Counted from the stretch's first letter, positions 47,121 to 61,483 are shown. The stretch is DNA of 64,000 nucleotides from Sipunculus nudus (GCA_026874595.1 CM049306.1:8924519-8988518), one strand, 5' to 3'. Numbers and translations: made by a program. Notes: generated by a model from the sequence alone, not told the origin.

Positions 47121-50100
47121 TGTCACTGCAGATGACTGATCACAGAATACCTGTGTGTTAGATGTCTTCTATCCCTGCAGATGACTGATCACAGAATACC
47201 TGTGTGTTAGATGTCTTCTGTCACTGTAGATGACTGATCACAGAATACCTGTGTGTTAGATGTCTTCTATCCCTGCAGATGACTGATCACAGAATACCTG
47301 TGTGTTAGACCTCTTCTATCCCTGCAGGTGACTGAACACAGAATACCTGTGTGTTAGATGTCTTCTGTCACTGCAGATGACTGAACACAGAATACCTGTG
47401 TGTTAGATGTCTTCTATCCCTGCAGATGACTGAACACAGAATACCTGTGTGTCAGACCTCTTCTGTCACTGCAGATGACTGAACACAGAATACCTGTGTG
47501 TCAGACCTCTTCTGTCACTGCAGATGACTGAACACAGAATACCTGTGTGTTAGACCTCTTCTATCCCTGCAGATGACTGATCACAGAATACCTGTGTGTT
47601 AGATGTCTTCTGTCCCTGCAGATGACTGATCACAGAATACCTGTATGTTAGATGTCTTCTGTCACTGCAGATGACTGATCACAGAATACCTGTGTGTTAG
47701 GTGTCTTCTATCCCTGCAGATGACTGATCACAGAATACCTGTGTGTTAGATGTCTTCTGTCACTGCAGATGACTGATCACAGAATACCTGTGTGTTAGAT
47801 GTCTTCTATCCCTGCAGATGACTGATCACAGAATACCTGTGTGTTAGATGTCTTCTGTCACTGCAGATGACTGATCACAGAATACCTGTGTGTTAGATGT
47901 CTTCTATCCCTGCAGATGACTGATCACAGAATACCTGTGTGTTAGACCTCTTCTATCCCTGCAGATGACTGATCACAGAATACCTGTGTGTTAGATGTCT
48001 TCTGTCCCTGCAGATTACTGATCACAGAATACCTGTGTGTTAGACCTCTTCTATCCCTGCAGATGACTGATCACAGAATACCTGTGTGTTAGACCTCTTC
48101 TATCCCTGCAGATGACTGATCACAGAATACCTGTGTGTTAGACCTCTTCTATCCCTGCAGATGACTGATCACAGAATACCTGTGTGTTAGACCTCTTCTA
48201 TCCCTGCAGATGACTGATCACAGAATACCTGTGTGTTAGATGTCTTCTGTCACTGCAGATGACTGAACACAGAATACCTGTGTGTTAGATGTCTTCTTTC
48301 CCTGCAGATGACTGAACACAGAATACCTGTGTGTCGACCTCTTCTGTCACTGCAGATGACTGATCACAGATGCCTGTGTGTTAGATGTCTTCTGTCACTG
48401 CAGATGACTGAACACAGAATACCTGTGTGTTAGACCTCTTCTATCCCTGCAGATGACTGATCACAGAATACCTGTGTGTTAGACCTCTTCTATCCCTGCA
48501 GATGACTGATCACAGAATACCTGTGTGTTAGATGTCTTCTGTCACTGCAGATGACTGAACACAGAATACCTGTGTGTTAGATGTCTTCTGTCACTGCAGA
48601 TGACTGAACACAGAATACCTGTGTGTTAGACCCCTTCTATCCCTGCAGATGACTGATCACAGAATACCTGTGTGTTAGATGTCTTCTGTCACTGCAGATG
48701 ACTGAACACAGAATACCTGTGTGTTAGATGTCTTCTATCCCTGCAGATGACTGATCACAGAATACCTGTGTGTTAGACCTCTTCTATCCCTGCAGATGAC
48801 TGATCACAGAATACCTGTGTGTTAGATGTCTTCTGTCACTGCAGATGACTGAACACAGAATACCTGTGTGTTAGATGTCTTCTGTCACTGCAGATGACTG
48901 AACACAGAATACCTGTGTGTTAGACCCCTTCTATCCCTGCAGATGACTGATCACAGAATACCTGTGTGTTAGACCCCTTCTATCCCTGCAGATGTCTGAT
49001 CACAGAATACCTGTGTGTTAGACCTCTTCTATCCCTGCAGATGACTGATCACAGAATACCTGTGTGTTAGACCCCTTCTATCCCTGCAGATGACTGATCA
49101 CAGAATACCTGTGTGTTAGATGTCTTCTGTCACTGCAGATGACTGATCACAGAATACCTGTGTGTTAGACCCCTTCTATCCCTGCAGATGACTGATCACA
49201 GAATACCTGTGTGTTAGACCGCTTCTATCCCTGCAGATGACTGAACACAGAATACCTGTGTGTTAGATGTCTTCTATCCCTGCAGATGACTGATCACAGA
49301 ATACCTGTGTGTTAGACCCCTTCTATCCCTGCAGATGACTGATCACAGAATACCTGTGTGTTAGACCTCTTCTATGCCTGCAGATGACTGATCACAGAAT
49401 ACCTGTGTGTTAGACCCCTTCTATCCCTGCAGATGACTGATCACAGAATACCTGTGTGTTAGACCCCTTCTATCCCTGCAGATGACTGATCACAGAATAC
49501 CTGTGTGTTAGACCCCTTCTATCCCTGCAGATGAGTGATCACAGAATACCTGTGTGTTAGATGTCTTCTATCCCTGCAGATGACTGATCACAGAATACCT
49601 GTGTGTTAGACCTCTTCCATCCCTGCAGATGACTGATCACAGAATACCTGTGTGTTAGATGTCTTCTATCCCTGCAGATGACTGATCACAGAATACCTGT
49701 GTGTTAGACCCCTTCTGTCCCTGCAGATGACTGATCACAGAATACCTGTGTGTTAGACCTCTTCTATCCCTGCAGATGACTGATCACAGAGTACCTGTAT
49801 GTTAGACCTCTTCTGTCCTTGCAGTTGACTAATCACAGAATATCTGTGTGTTACACCTCTTCTGTCCCTGCAGAGTTTATGATGAACTGATAACAGAATA
49901 CCTGTGTGTTAGATGTCTTCTGTCCCTGCAGATGACTGATCACAGAATACCTGTGTGTCAGACCTCTTCTGTCACTGCAGATGACTGATCACAGAATACC
50001 TGTGTGTTAGACCTCTTCTGTCCTTGCAGTTGACAAATCACAGATTGCCCGAGTGTTATCAGCACCTGTGCCTGCTGTTGACTAATCACAGATTGCCTGT

Positions 50101-53100
50101 GTGTTAGACCTCACCTGTGCCTGCAGATGACTGATTACAGAATACTAGTGTGTTAGACCTCTTCTGTCCTAGCAGTTGACAAATCACAGATTGCCCGAGT
50201 GTTAGACAGCACCTGTGCCTGCTGTTGACTAATCACAGATTGCCTGTGTGTTAGACCTCACCTGTGCCTGCAGATGACTGATTACAGAATACCTGTGTGT
50301 TAGACCTCTTCTATCCCTGCAGATGACTGATCACAGAATACCTGTATGTTAGACCTCTTCTGTCCTTGCAGTTGACTAATCACAGAATATCTGTGTGTTA
50401 CACCTCTTCTTTCCCTGCAGAGTTTATGATGAACTGATAACAGAATACCTGTGTGTTAGATGTCTTCTGTCCCTGCAGATGACTGATCACAGAATACCTG
50501 TGTGTCAGACCTCTTCTGTCACTGCAGATGACTGATCACAGAATACCTGTGTGTTAGACCTCTTCTGTCCTTGCAGTTGACAAATCACAGATTGCCTGAG
50601 TGTTAGACAGCACCTGTGCCTGCTGTTGACTAATCACAGATTGCCTGTGTGTTAGACCTCACCTGTGCCTGCAGATGACTGATCACAGAATACCTGTGTG
50701 TTAGACCTCTTCTGTCCTTGCAGTTGACAAATCACAGATTGCCCGAGTGTTAGACATCACCTGTGCCTGCTGTTGACTAATCACAGATTGCCTGTGTGTT
50801 AGACCTCACCTGTGCCTGCAGATGACTGATTACAGAATACTAGTGTGTTAGACCTCTTCTGTCACTGCAGATGACTGAACACAGAATACCTGTGTGTTAG
50901 ACCCCTTCTGTCCCTGCAGATGACTGATCACAGAATACCTGTGTGTTAGATGTCTTCTGTCCCTGCAGATCACTGATCACAGAATACCTGTATGTTAGAC
51001 CTCTTCTGTCCTTGCAGTTGACAAATCACAGATTGCCCGTGTGTTAGACCTCTTCTGTCCCTACTTTTGACTAATCACAGATTGCCTGTGTGTTAGATTT
51101 CTTCTGTCCCTGCAGATGACTGATCACAGAATACCTGTGTGTTAGACCCCTTCTATCCCTGCAGATGACTGATCACAGAATACCTGTGTGTTAGACCCCT
51201 TCTATCCCTGCAGATGACTGAACACAGAATACCTGTGTGTTAGATGTCTTCTATCCCTGCAGATGACTGATCACAGAATACCTGTGTGTTAGACCCCTTC
51301 TATCCCTGCAGATGACTGATCACAGAATACCTGTGTGTTAGACCTCTTCTATGCCTGCAGATGACTGATCACAGAATACCTGTGTGTAAGACCCCTTCTA
51401 TCCCTGCAGATGACTGATCACAGAATACCTGTGTGTTAGACCCCTTCTATCCCTGCAGATGACTGATCACAGAATACCTGTGTGTTAGACCCCTTCTATC
51501 CCTGCAGATGAGTGATCACAGAATACCTGTGTGTTAGATGTCTTCTATCCCTGCAGATGACTGATCACAGAATACCTGTGTGTTAGACCTCTTCCATCCC
51601 TGCAGATGACTGATCACAGAATACCTGTGTGTTAGATGTCTTCTATCCCTGCAGATGACTGATCACAGAATACCTGTGTGTTAGATGTCTTCTGTCACTG
51701 CAGATGACTGAACACAGAATACCTGTGTGTTAGATGTCTTCTATCCCTGCAGATGACTGATCACAGAATACCTGTGTGTTAGACCTCTTCTATCCCTGCA
51801 GATGACTGATCACAGAATACCTGTGTGTTAGATGTCTTCTGTCACTGCAGATGACTGAACACAGAATACCTGTGTGTTAGATGTCTTCTGTCACTGCAGA
51901 TGACTGAACACAGAATACCTGTGTGTTAGACCCCTTCTATCCCTGCAGATGACTGATCACAGAATACCTGTGTGTTAGACCCCTTCTATCCCTGCAGATG
52001 TCTGATCACAGAATACCTGTGTGTTAGACCTCTTCTATCCCTGCAGATGACTGATCACAGAATACCTGTGTGTTAGACCCCTTCTATCCCTGCAGATGAC
52101 TGATCACAAAATACCTGTGTGTTAGATGTCTTCTGTCACTGCAGATGACTGAACACAGAATACCTGTGTGTTAGATGTCTTCTATCCCTGCAGATGACTG
52201 ATCACAGAATACCTGTGTGTTAGACCTCTTCTATCCCTGCAGATGACTGATCACAGAATACCTGTGTGTTAGATGTCTTCTGTCACTGCAGATGACTGAA
52301 CACAGAATACCTGTGTGTTAGATGTCTTCTATCCCTGCAGATGACTGATCACAGAATACCTAAGTGTTAGACCCCTTCTATCCCTGCAGATGACTGATCA
52401 CAGAATACCTGTGTGTTAGATGTCTTCTGTCACTGCAGATGACTGAACACAGAATACCTGTGTGTTAGATGTCTTCTGTCACTGCAGATGACTGATCACA
52501 GAATACCTGTGTGTTAGACCCCTTCTATCCCTGCAGATGACTGATCACAAAATACCTGTGTGTTAGATGTCTTCTGTCACTGCAGATGACTGATCACAGA
52601 ATACCTGTGTGTTAGATGTCTTCTATCCCTGCAGATGACTGATCACAGAATACCTGTGTGTTAGATGTCTTCTGTCACTGCAGATGACTGAACACAGAAT
52701 ACCTGTGTGTTAGACCCCTTCTATCCCTGCAGATGACTGATCACAGAATACCTGTGTGTTAGATGTCTTCTATCCCTGCAGATGACTGATCACAGAATAC
52801 CTGTGTGTTAGACCCCTTCTATCCCTGCAGATGACTGATCACAGAATACCTGTGTGTTAGATGTCTTCTGTCACTGCAGATGACTGAACACAGAATACCT
52901 GTGTGTTAGATGTCTTCTATCCCTGCAGATGACTGATCACAGAATACCTGTGTGTTAGACCTCTTCTATCCCTGCAGATGACTGATCACAGAATACCTGT
53001 GTGTTAGATGTCTTCTGTCACTGCAGATGACTGATCACAGAATACCTGTATGTTAGATGTCTTCTGTCACTGCAGATGACTGATCACAGAATACCTGTGT

Positions 53101-56100
53101 GTTAGATGTCTTCTATCCCTGCAGATGACTGATCACAGAATACCTGTGTGTTAGATGTCTTCTGTCACTGTAGATGACTGATCACAGAATACCTGTGTGT
53201 TAGATGTCTTCTATCCCTGCAGATGACTGATCACAGAATACCTGTGTGTTAGACCTCTTCTATCCCTGCAGGTGACTGAACACAGAATACCTGTGTGTTA
53301 GATGTCTTCTGTCACTGCAGATGACTGAACACAGAATACCTGTGTGTTAGATGTCTTCTATCCCTGCAGATGACTGAACACAGAATACCTGTGTGTCAGA
53401 CCTCTTCTGTCACTGCAGATGACTGAACACAGAATACCTGTGTGTCAGACCTCTTCTGTCACTGCAGATGACTGAACACAGAATACCTGTGTGTTAGACC
53501 TCTTCTATCCCTGCAGATGACTGATCACAGAATACCTGTGTGTTAGATGTCTTCTGTCCCTGCAGATGACTGATCACAGAATACCTGTATGTTAGATGTC
53601 TTCTGTCACTGCAGATGACTGATCACAGAATACCTGTGTGTTAGGTGTCTTCTATCCCTGCAGATGACTGATCACAGAATACCTGTGTGTTAGATGTCTT
53701 CTGTCACTGCAGATGACTGATCACAGAATACCTGTGTGTTAGATGTCTTCTATCCCTGCAGATGACTGATCACAGAATACCTGTGTGTTAGATGTCTTCT
53801 GTCACTGCAGATGACTGATCACAGAATACCTGTGTGTTAGATGTCTTCTATCCCTGCAGATGACTGATCACAGAATACCTGTGTGTTAGACCTCTTCTAT
53901 CCCTGCAGATGACTGATCACAGAATACCTGTGTGTTAGATGTCTTCTGTCCCTGCAGATTACTGATCACAGAATACCTGTGTGTTAGACCTCTTCTATCC
54001 CTGCAGATGACTGATCACAGAATACCTGTGTGTTAGACCTCTTCTATCCCTGCAGATGACTGATCACAGAATACCTGTGTGTTAGACCTCTTCTATCCCT
54101 GCAGATGACTGATCACAGAATACCTGTGTGTTAGACCTCTTCTATCCCTGCAGATGACTGATCACAGAATACCTGTGTGTTAGATGTCTTCTGTCACTGC
54201 AGATGACTGAACACAGAATACCTGTGTGTTAGATGTCTTCTTTCCCTGCAGATGACTGAACACAGAATACCTGTGTGTCGACCTCTTCTGTCACTGCAGA
54301 TGACTGATCACAGATGCCTGTGTGTTAGATGTCTTCTGTCACTGCAGATGACTGAACACAGAATACCTGTGTGTTAGACCTCTTCTATCCCTGCAGATGA
54401 CTGATCACAGAATACCTGTGTGTTAGACCTCTTCTATCCCTGCAGATGACTGATCACAGAATACCTGTGTGTTAGATGTCTTCTGTCACTGCAGATGACT
54501 GAACACAGAATACCTGTGTGTTAGATGTCTTCTGTCACTGCAGATGACTGAACACAGAATACCTGTGTGTTAGACCCCTTCTATCCCTGCAGATGACTGA
54601 TCACAGAATACCTGTGTGTTAGATGTCTTCTGTCACTGCAGATGACTGAACACAGAATACCTGTGTGTTAGATGTCTTCTATCCCTGCAGATGACTGATC
54701 ACAGAATACCTGTGTGTTAGACCTCTTCTATCCCTGCAGATGACTGATCACAGAATACCTGTGTGTTAGATGTCTTCTGTCACTGCAGATGACTGAACAC
54801 AGAATACCTGTGTGTTAGATGTCTTCTGTCACTGCAGATGACTGAACACAGAATACCTGTGTGTTAGACCCCTTCTATCCCTGCAGATGACTGATCACAG
54901 AATACCTGTGTGTTAGACCCCTTCTATCCCTGCAGATGTCTGATCACAGAATACCTGTGTGTTAGACCTCTTCTATCCCTGCAGATGACTGATCACAGAA
55001 TACCTGTGTGTTAGACCCCTTCTATCCCTGCAGATGACTGATCACAGAATACCTGTGTGTTAGATGTCTTCTGTCACTGCAGATGACTGATCACAGAATA
55101 CCTGTGTGTTAGACCCCTTCTATCCCTGCAGATGACTGATCACAGAATACCTGTGTGTTAGACCGCTTCTATCCCTGCAGATGACTGAACACAGAATACC
55201 TGTGTGTTAGATGTCTTCTATCCCTGCAGATGACTGATCACAGAATACCTGTGTGTTAGACCCCTTCTATCCCTGCAGATGACTGATCACAGAATACCTG
55301 TGTGTTAGACCTCTTCTATGCCTGCAGATGACTGATCACAGAATACCTGTGTGTTAGACCCCTTCTATCCCTGCAGATGACTGATCACAGAATACCTGTG
55401 TGTTAGACCCCTTCTATCCCTGCAGATGACTGATCACAGAATACCTGTGTGTTAGACCCCTTCTATCCCTGCAGATGAGTGATCACAGAATACCTGTGTG
55501 TTAGATGTCTTCTATCCCTGCAGATGACTGATCACAGAATACCTGTGTGTTAGACCTCTTCCATCCCTGCAGATGACTGATCACAGAATACCTGTGTGTT
55601 AGATGTCTTCTATCCCTGCAGATGACTGATCACAGAATACCTGTGTGTTAGACCCCTTCTGTCCCTGCAGATGACTGATCACAGAATACCTGTGTGTTAG
55701 ACCTCTTCTATCCCTGCAGATGACTGATCACAGAGTACCTGTATGTTAGACCTCTTCTGTCCTTGCAGTTGACTAATCACAGAATATCTGTGTGTTACAC
55801 CTCTTCTGTCCCTGCAGAGTTTATGATGAACTGATAACAGAATACCTGTGTGTTAGATGTCTTCTGTCCCTGCAGATGACTGATCACAGAATACCTGTGT
55901 GTCAGACCTCTTCTGTCACTGCAGATGACTGATCACAGAATACCTGTGTGTTAGACCTCTTCTGTCCTTGCAGTTGACAAATCACAGATTGCCCGAGTGT
56001 TATCAGCACCTGTGCCTGCTGTTGACTAATCACAGATTGCCTGTGTGTTAGACCTCACCTGTGCCTGCAGATGACTGATTACAGAATACTAGTGTGTTAG

Positions 56101-57587
56101 ACCTCTTCTGTCCTAGCAGTTGACAAATCACAGATTGCCCGAGTGTTAGACAGCACCTGTGCCTGCTGTTGACTAATCACAGATTGCCTGTGTGTTAGAC
56201 CTCACCTGTGCCTGCAGATGACTGATTACAGAATACCTGTGTGTTAGACCTCTTCTATCCCTGCAGATGACTGATCACAGAATACCTGTATGTTAGACCT
56301 CTTCTGTCCTTGCAGTTGACTAATCACAGAATATCTGTGTGTTACACCTCTTCTTTCCCTGCAGAGTTTATGATGAACTGATAACAGAATACCTGTGTGT
56401 TAGATGTCTTCTGTCCCTGCAGATGACTGATCACAGAATACCTGTGTGTCAGACCTCTTCTGTCACTGCAGATGACTGATCACAGAATACCTGTGTGTTA
56501 GACCTCTTCTGTCCTTGCAGTTGACAAATCACAGATTGCCTGAGTGTTAGACAGCACCTGTGCCTGCTGTTGACTAATCACAGATTGCCTGTGTGTTAGA
56601 CCTCACCTGTGCCTGCAGATGACTGATCACAGAATACCTGTGTGTTAGACCTCTTCTGTCCTTGCAGTTGACAAATCACAGATTGCCCGAGTGTTAGACA
56701 TCACCTGTGCCTGCTGTTGACTAATCACAGATTGCCTGTGTGTTAGACCTCACCTGTGCCTGCAGATGACTGATTACAGAATACTAGTGTGTTAGACCTC
56801 TTCTGTCACTGCAGATGACTGAACACAGAATACCTGTGTGTTAGACCCCTTCTGTCCCTGCAGATGACTGATCACAGAATACCTGTGTGTTAGATGTCTT
56901 CTGTCCCTGCAGATCACTGATCACAGAATACCTGTATGTTAGACCTCTTCTGTCCTTGCAGTTGACAAATCACAGATTGCCCGTGTGTTAGACCTCTTCT
57001 GTCCCTACTTTTGACTAATCACAGATTGCCTGTGTGTTAGATTTCTTCTGTCCCTGCAGATGACTGATCACAGAATACCTGTGTGTTAGACCCCTTCTAT
57101 CCCTGCAGATGACTGATCACAGAATACCTGTGTGTTAGACCCCTTCTATCCCTGCAGATGACTGAACACAGAATACCTGTGTGTTAGATGTCTTCTATCC
57201 CTGCAGATGACTGATCACAGAATACCTGTGTGTTAGACCCCTTCTATCCCTGCAGATGACTGATCACAGAATACCTGTGTGTTAGACCTCTTCTATGCCT
57301 GCAGATGACTGATCACAGAATACCTGTGTGTAAGACCCCTTCTATCCCTGCAGATGACTGATCACAGAATACCTGTGTGTTAGACCCCTTCTATCCCTGC
57401 AGATGACTGATCACAGAATACCTGTGTGTTAGACCCCTTCTATCCCTGCAGATGAGTGATCACAGAATACCTGTGTGTTAGATGTCTTCTATCCCTGCAG
57501 ATGACTGATCACAGAATACCTGTGTGTTAGACCTCTTCCATCCCTGCAGATGACTGATCACAGAATACCTGTGTGTTAGATGTCTTC
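45700..57587. repeat. Higher-order tandem duplication, 5944 bp x 2
   Basis: Positions x and x+5944 match along the block with very few differences noticed. Marker pairs are GCAGATGTCTGATC at 46050 and 51994, AATACCTAAG at 46411 and 52355, the TCGACC variant at 48335 and 54279, and GAGTACCTGTATG at 49789 and 55733. Copies span about 45700-51643 and 51644-57587. A third partial copy of its last part follows at an offset of 1977 bp (about 57590-59035 repeating 55613-57058). The near identity implies recent duplication or an assembly effect. Confidence 0.88.
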
Positions 57588-59425
57588 TATCCCTGCAGAT
57601 GACTGATCACAGAATACCTGTGTGTTAGACCCCTTCTGTCCCTGCAGATGACTGATCACAGAATACCTGTGTGTTAGACCTCTTCTATCCCTGCAGATGA
57701 CTGATCACAGAGTACCTGTATGTTAGACCTCTTCTGTCCTTGCAGTTGACTAATCACAGAATATCTGTGTGTTACACCTCTTCTGTCCCTGCAGAGTTTA
57801 TGATGAACTGATAACAGAATACCTGTGTGTTAGATGTCTTCTGTCCCTGCAGATGACTGATCACAGAATACCTGTGTGTCAGACCTCTTCTGTCACTGCA
57901 GATGACTGATCACAGAATACCTGTGTGTTAGACCTCTTCTGTCCTTGCAGTTGACAAATCACAGATTGCCCGAGTGTTAGACAGCACCTGTGCCTGCTGT
58001 TGACTAATCACAGATTGCCTGTGTGTTAGACCTCACCTGTGCCTGCAGATGACTGATTACAGAATACTAGTGTGTTAGACCTCTTCTGTCCTAGCAGTTG
58101 ACAAATCACAGATTGCCCGAGTGTTAGACAGCACCTGTGCCTGCTGTTGACTAATCACAGATTGCCTGTGTGTTAGACCTCACCTGTGCCTGCAGATGAC
58201 TGATTACAGAATACCTGTGTGTTAGACCTCTTCTATCCCTGCAGATGACTGATCACAGAATACCTGTATGTTAGACCTCTTCTGTCCTTGCAGTTGACTA
58301 ATCACAGAATATCTGTGTGTTACACCACTTCTGTCCCTGCAGAGTTTATGATGAACTGATAACAGAATACCTGTGTGTTAGATGTCTTCTGTCCCTGCAG
58401 ATGACTGATCACAGAATACCTGTGTGTCAGACCTCTTCTGTCACTGCAGATGACTGATCACAGAATACCTGTGTGTTAGACCTCTTCTGTCCTTGCAGTT
58501 GACAAATCACAGATTGCCCGAGTGTTAGACAGCACCTGTGCCTGCTGTTGACTAATCACAGATTGCCTGTGTGTTAGACCTCACCTGTGCCTGCAGATGA
58601 CTGATCACAGAATACCTGTGTGTTAGACCTCTTCTGTCCTTGCAGTTGACAAATCACAGATTGCCCGAGTGTTAGACATCACCTGTGCCTGCTGTTGACT
58701 AATCACAGATTGCCTGTGTGTTAGACCTCACCTGTGCCTGCAGATGACTGATTACAGAATACTAGTGTGTTAGACCTCTTCTGTCACTGCAGATGACTGA
58801 ACACAGAATACCTGTGTGTTAGACCCCTTCTGTCCCTGCAGATGACTGATCACAGAATACCTGTGTGTTAGATGTCTTCTGTCCCTGCAGATCACTGATC
58901 ACAGAATACCTGTATGTTAGACCTCTTCTGTCCTTGCAGTTGACAAATCACAGATTGCCCGTGTGTTAGACCTCTTCTGTCCCTACTTTTGACTAATCAC
59001 AGATTGCCTGTGTGTTAGATTTCTTCTGTCCCTGCAGTTGACTAATCACAAATTGCCTGTGTGTTAGATTTCTTCTGTCCCTGCAGATGACTGATCACAG
59101 AATACCTGTGTGTTAGACCTCTTCTGTCCCTGCAGTTGACCAATCACAGAATACCTGTGTGTTAAACCTCTTCTGTCCCTGCAGTTGACTAATCATAGAA
59201 TACCTGTGTGTTAGACGTCTTCTGCCCCTGCAGATGACTGATCAAAGAATACTTGTGTGTTAGACCTCTTCTGTCCCTGCAGTTGACTAATCACAGATTG
59301 CCTGTTGGTAAGACCTCTTCTGTCCCAGCTGTTGACTAATCACAAATTGCCTGTGTGTTAGACATCTTCTGTCCCTGCTGTTGACTAATCACAGATTGCC
59401 TGTGTGTTAGACCTATTTTCTCCCG

Positions 59426-59959
59426 ATTATGTAACAATACACACTGTTCCTCCACAATGTGACTTTGTTGTCCTCACAAATGTTTGGTCAGATATATTTG
59501 AAGATGGATTGATTTGGTGGTAGATATGAGTTAGTGCTAACTTTTTAGGGACACTCAGTTCCCCACAAGATGATTATATTTTCCATGTATTTAATAACCT
59601 TGGTTTAACCATGTTGTATTGTGCAAGCTATACTAGAAATATTAGTTATCTGCAACAATCACAATATTTCCATTTCTATATGTGGTAAGATTTGTATTAC
59701 ATTAAAAAATAAGATTTGTATCTGACAGCTTGTTTACTGATTTGCAACACTAGATTCTCTGTTTGTTATACAACACTGGATTATTTCAGGTGGAGCTTCC
59801 TTGTTGGATGGTATCAGGAAATCTCAGCAAATTGCAAACACTGTTTACTGCCTCTGTTGTTAATGAAGCTGGATTAATGATACATTGCCCTCCATGTTTT
59901 TCTTTTTATGGCAAGTTTATGTTGGTTATATTTTTGAGCTTATTTGTCTAGCATATATA
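59426..59959. other. Non-coding stretch after the satellite
   Basis: AT-rich sequence. A 62-codon plus frame (59763-59951) follows a TTATTTCAG acceptor-like site but has no recognisable content. Confidence 0.45.
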
Positions 59960-60056
59960 TAGGGTGAAACCTCGTTGTGTCAAAGTCAAATGGGACCCTC
60001 AGAAAACTTTGACACATCCGAGGTTCGACACAAGCAGGTTTTATTTGATAATAATT

Positions 60057-61483
60057 AGGGCCTTGCTTGACAAGCGGTGCCCTATATAGTGATCACTGTG
60101 TGAGTCTGTCCTTTCGTCTTTACGTTCTTCTGTATTTCCTTCCTTCTGTCAGTAACACTTTCTTTCGCGCCTGATAACTCAACAACAACATACTTCAGCT
60201 TTCCAAAATTCACTGGGATGATTGGTACATATGAGGGCTCCAGACCTATTAAATTACAGACCTGTCGGAATTCCAATATGGCCACCAACACCTAGTCGCT
60301 GATTTTCTTTTGCACACAATATCTCAATAGCAACATTCTTCAGCTTTCCCAAATTCACAGGCATGATTGGAACATATGAGGGCTCCAGACCTATTGAATT
60401 ACACTCCTGTCAGAATTCCATTATGGCCACCACAGCCCAATCGCTGATTTTCTTTTACCCTCAGTAACAACAACATACTTCAGCTTCCCCAAATTCACAG
60501 GGATGATTGGTACATACAAGGGCTCCAGACCTATTGATTTACAGACCTGTCAGAATTCCAATATGGCCACCACAGCCCAATCGCTGATTTTCTTTTGCCC
60601 TCGGTAACAACAACATACTTCAGCTTTCCCAAATTCACAGGGATGATTGGTACATACAAGGGCTCCAGACCTATTGATTTACAGACCTGTCAGAATTCCA
60701 ATATGGCCACCACAACCCAATCGCTGATTTTCTTTTGCCCTCGGTAACAACAACATACTTCAGCTTTCCCAAATTCTCAGGGATGATTGGTACATACAAG
60801 GGCTCCAGACCTATTGATTTACAGAACTGTCAGAATTCTAGTATAGCCATCAAAACCTAGTCCCTGATTTTCTTTTGCGCACAGTATCTCAATAGCAACA
60901 TACTTCAGCCTTCATAAAAACACAGGCATGATTGGAACATATGAGGGCTCCAGACCTATTGAATAACACTCCTGTCGCAATTCCAATAGGGCCGCCACAG
61001 CCCAATCGCTGATTTTCTTTCAAGCTTGATAACTCAACAACAACATACTTCAGCTTTCCCAATTTCACAGGGATGATTGGTACCTATAAGGACTCCATCT
61101 CTATCGAATTGAAGACCTGTCGGAATTCCAATATGGCTGCCAGAGCACAATCATTAATTTTCTTTCGCACCTGATATCTCAACAAGAATATGCTTGATCT
61201 TACTGAAATTCACAGGGATATTGGTGCCTAAATGGGTGCTTCTGACCTATTTAAGACAGACTTGCTCAAATTCAAATATGGGCAAGATGATTTTCTATTG
61301 CACACATTATTTCTTTAATATTATTTGAACAAGTAGCATTTTTTCCCTCATGTATATGGAAAAAACCTAATTCTGTTTGTCATATTTTTCAACTATAACC
61401 TAAACATTTCACCCATATGTAAATTAGTCCAGCACTACCAGAAATGGGGAGCCCTCTGAGGACCATTGACCGACCACATCTAG
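60057..61483 (+). mobile_element. Inserted tandem-core element ending CTAG
   Basis: Starts AGGGCCTTGCTTGACAAGCG and GTGCCCT, a hairpin of AGGGC/GCCCT and CTTG/CAAG. The core is about eight units of 140-145 bp. GAGCCCTC lies near the 3' end (61450), complementary to the 5' AGGGC, and the element ends CATCTAG before TTT. Comparison with the intact MITE at 20214-20395 shows the host sequence continuing from AATT to TTTAACC-like sequence, so insertion was between T residues without a clear duplication. The 5' hairpin, tandem core, CTAG end and T/T target are consistent with a non-autonomous Helentron-like element. There is no coding capacity. Confidence 0.75.
60150..61300 (+). repeat. Tandem array, about 8 units of 140-145 bp
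   Basis: The landmark CTTCAGCYTTC recurs at about 60193, 60338, 60478, 60618, 60758, 60903 and 61048, with a weaker match at 61193. Spacings are 145, 140, 140, 140, 145, 145 and 145. Units contain ATTCACAGGGATGATTGG, GGGCTCCAGACCTATTG and ATTTTCTTTTGC. The 140-bp class lies in the middle and the 145-bp class on both sides. Confidence 0.95.

Larger units (their letters stand above)
38825..59425. repeat. 49-bp satellite array, about 420 units, 20.6 kb
   Basis: The unit contains CTGCAGATGACTGATCAC, then AGAATACCTGTGTGTTAG, then a pyrimidine-rich arm ending CCTGCAG. Main unit types differ in the arm: ACCTCTTCTRTCCCTG, ATGTCTTCTGTCACTG and ACCCCTTCTATCCCTG; GATCAC and GAACAC alternate. Older variants (TTGACTAATCACAGATTGCC) are concentrated near the edges (38.8-40.6 kb, 58.9-59.4 kb) and in blocks at 49.8-51.1 kb and their duplicates. 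Since 49 is not a multiple of 3, no long frame survives. The interior is homogenised into higher-order repeats, as expected of unequal exchange. Every unit holds the palindromes CTGCAG and TGATCA. Confidence 0.98.

Noticed and set aside
38825-59425. CRISPR-like array
   Set aside because: Direct repeats are contiguous 49-bp units with no unique spacers, and the context is eukaryotic.
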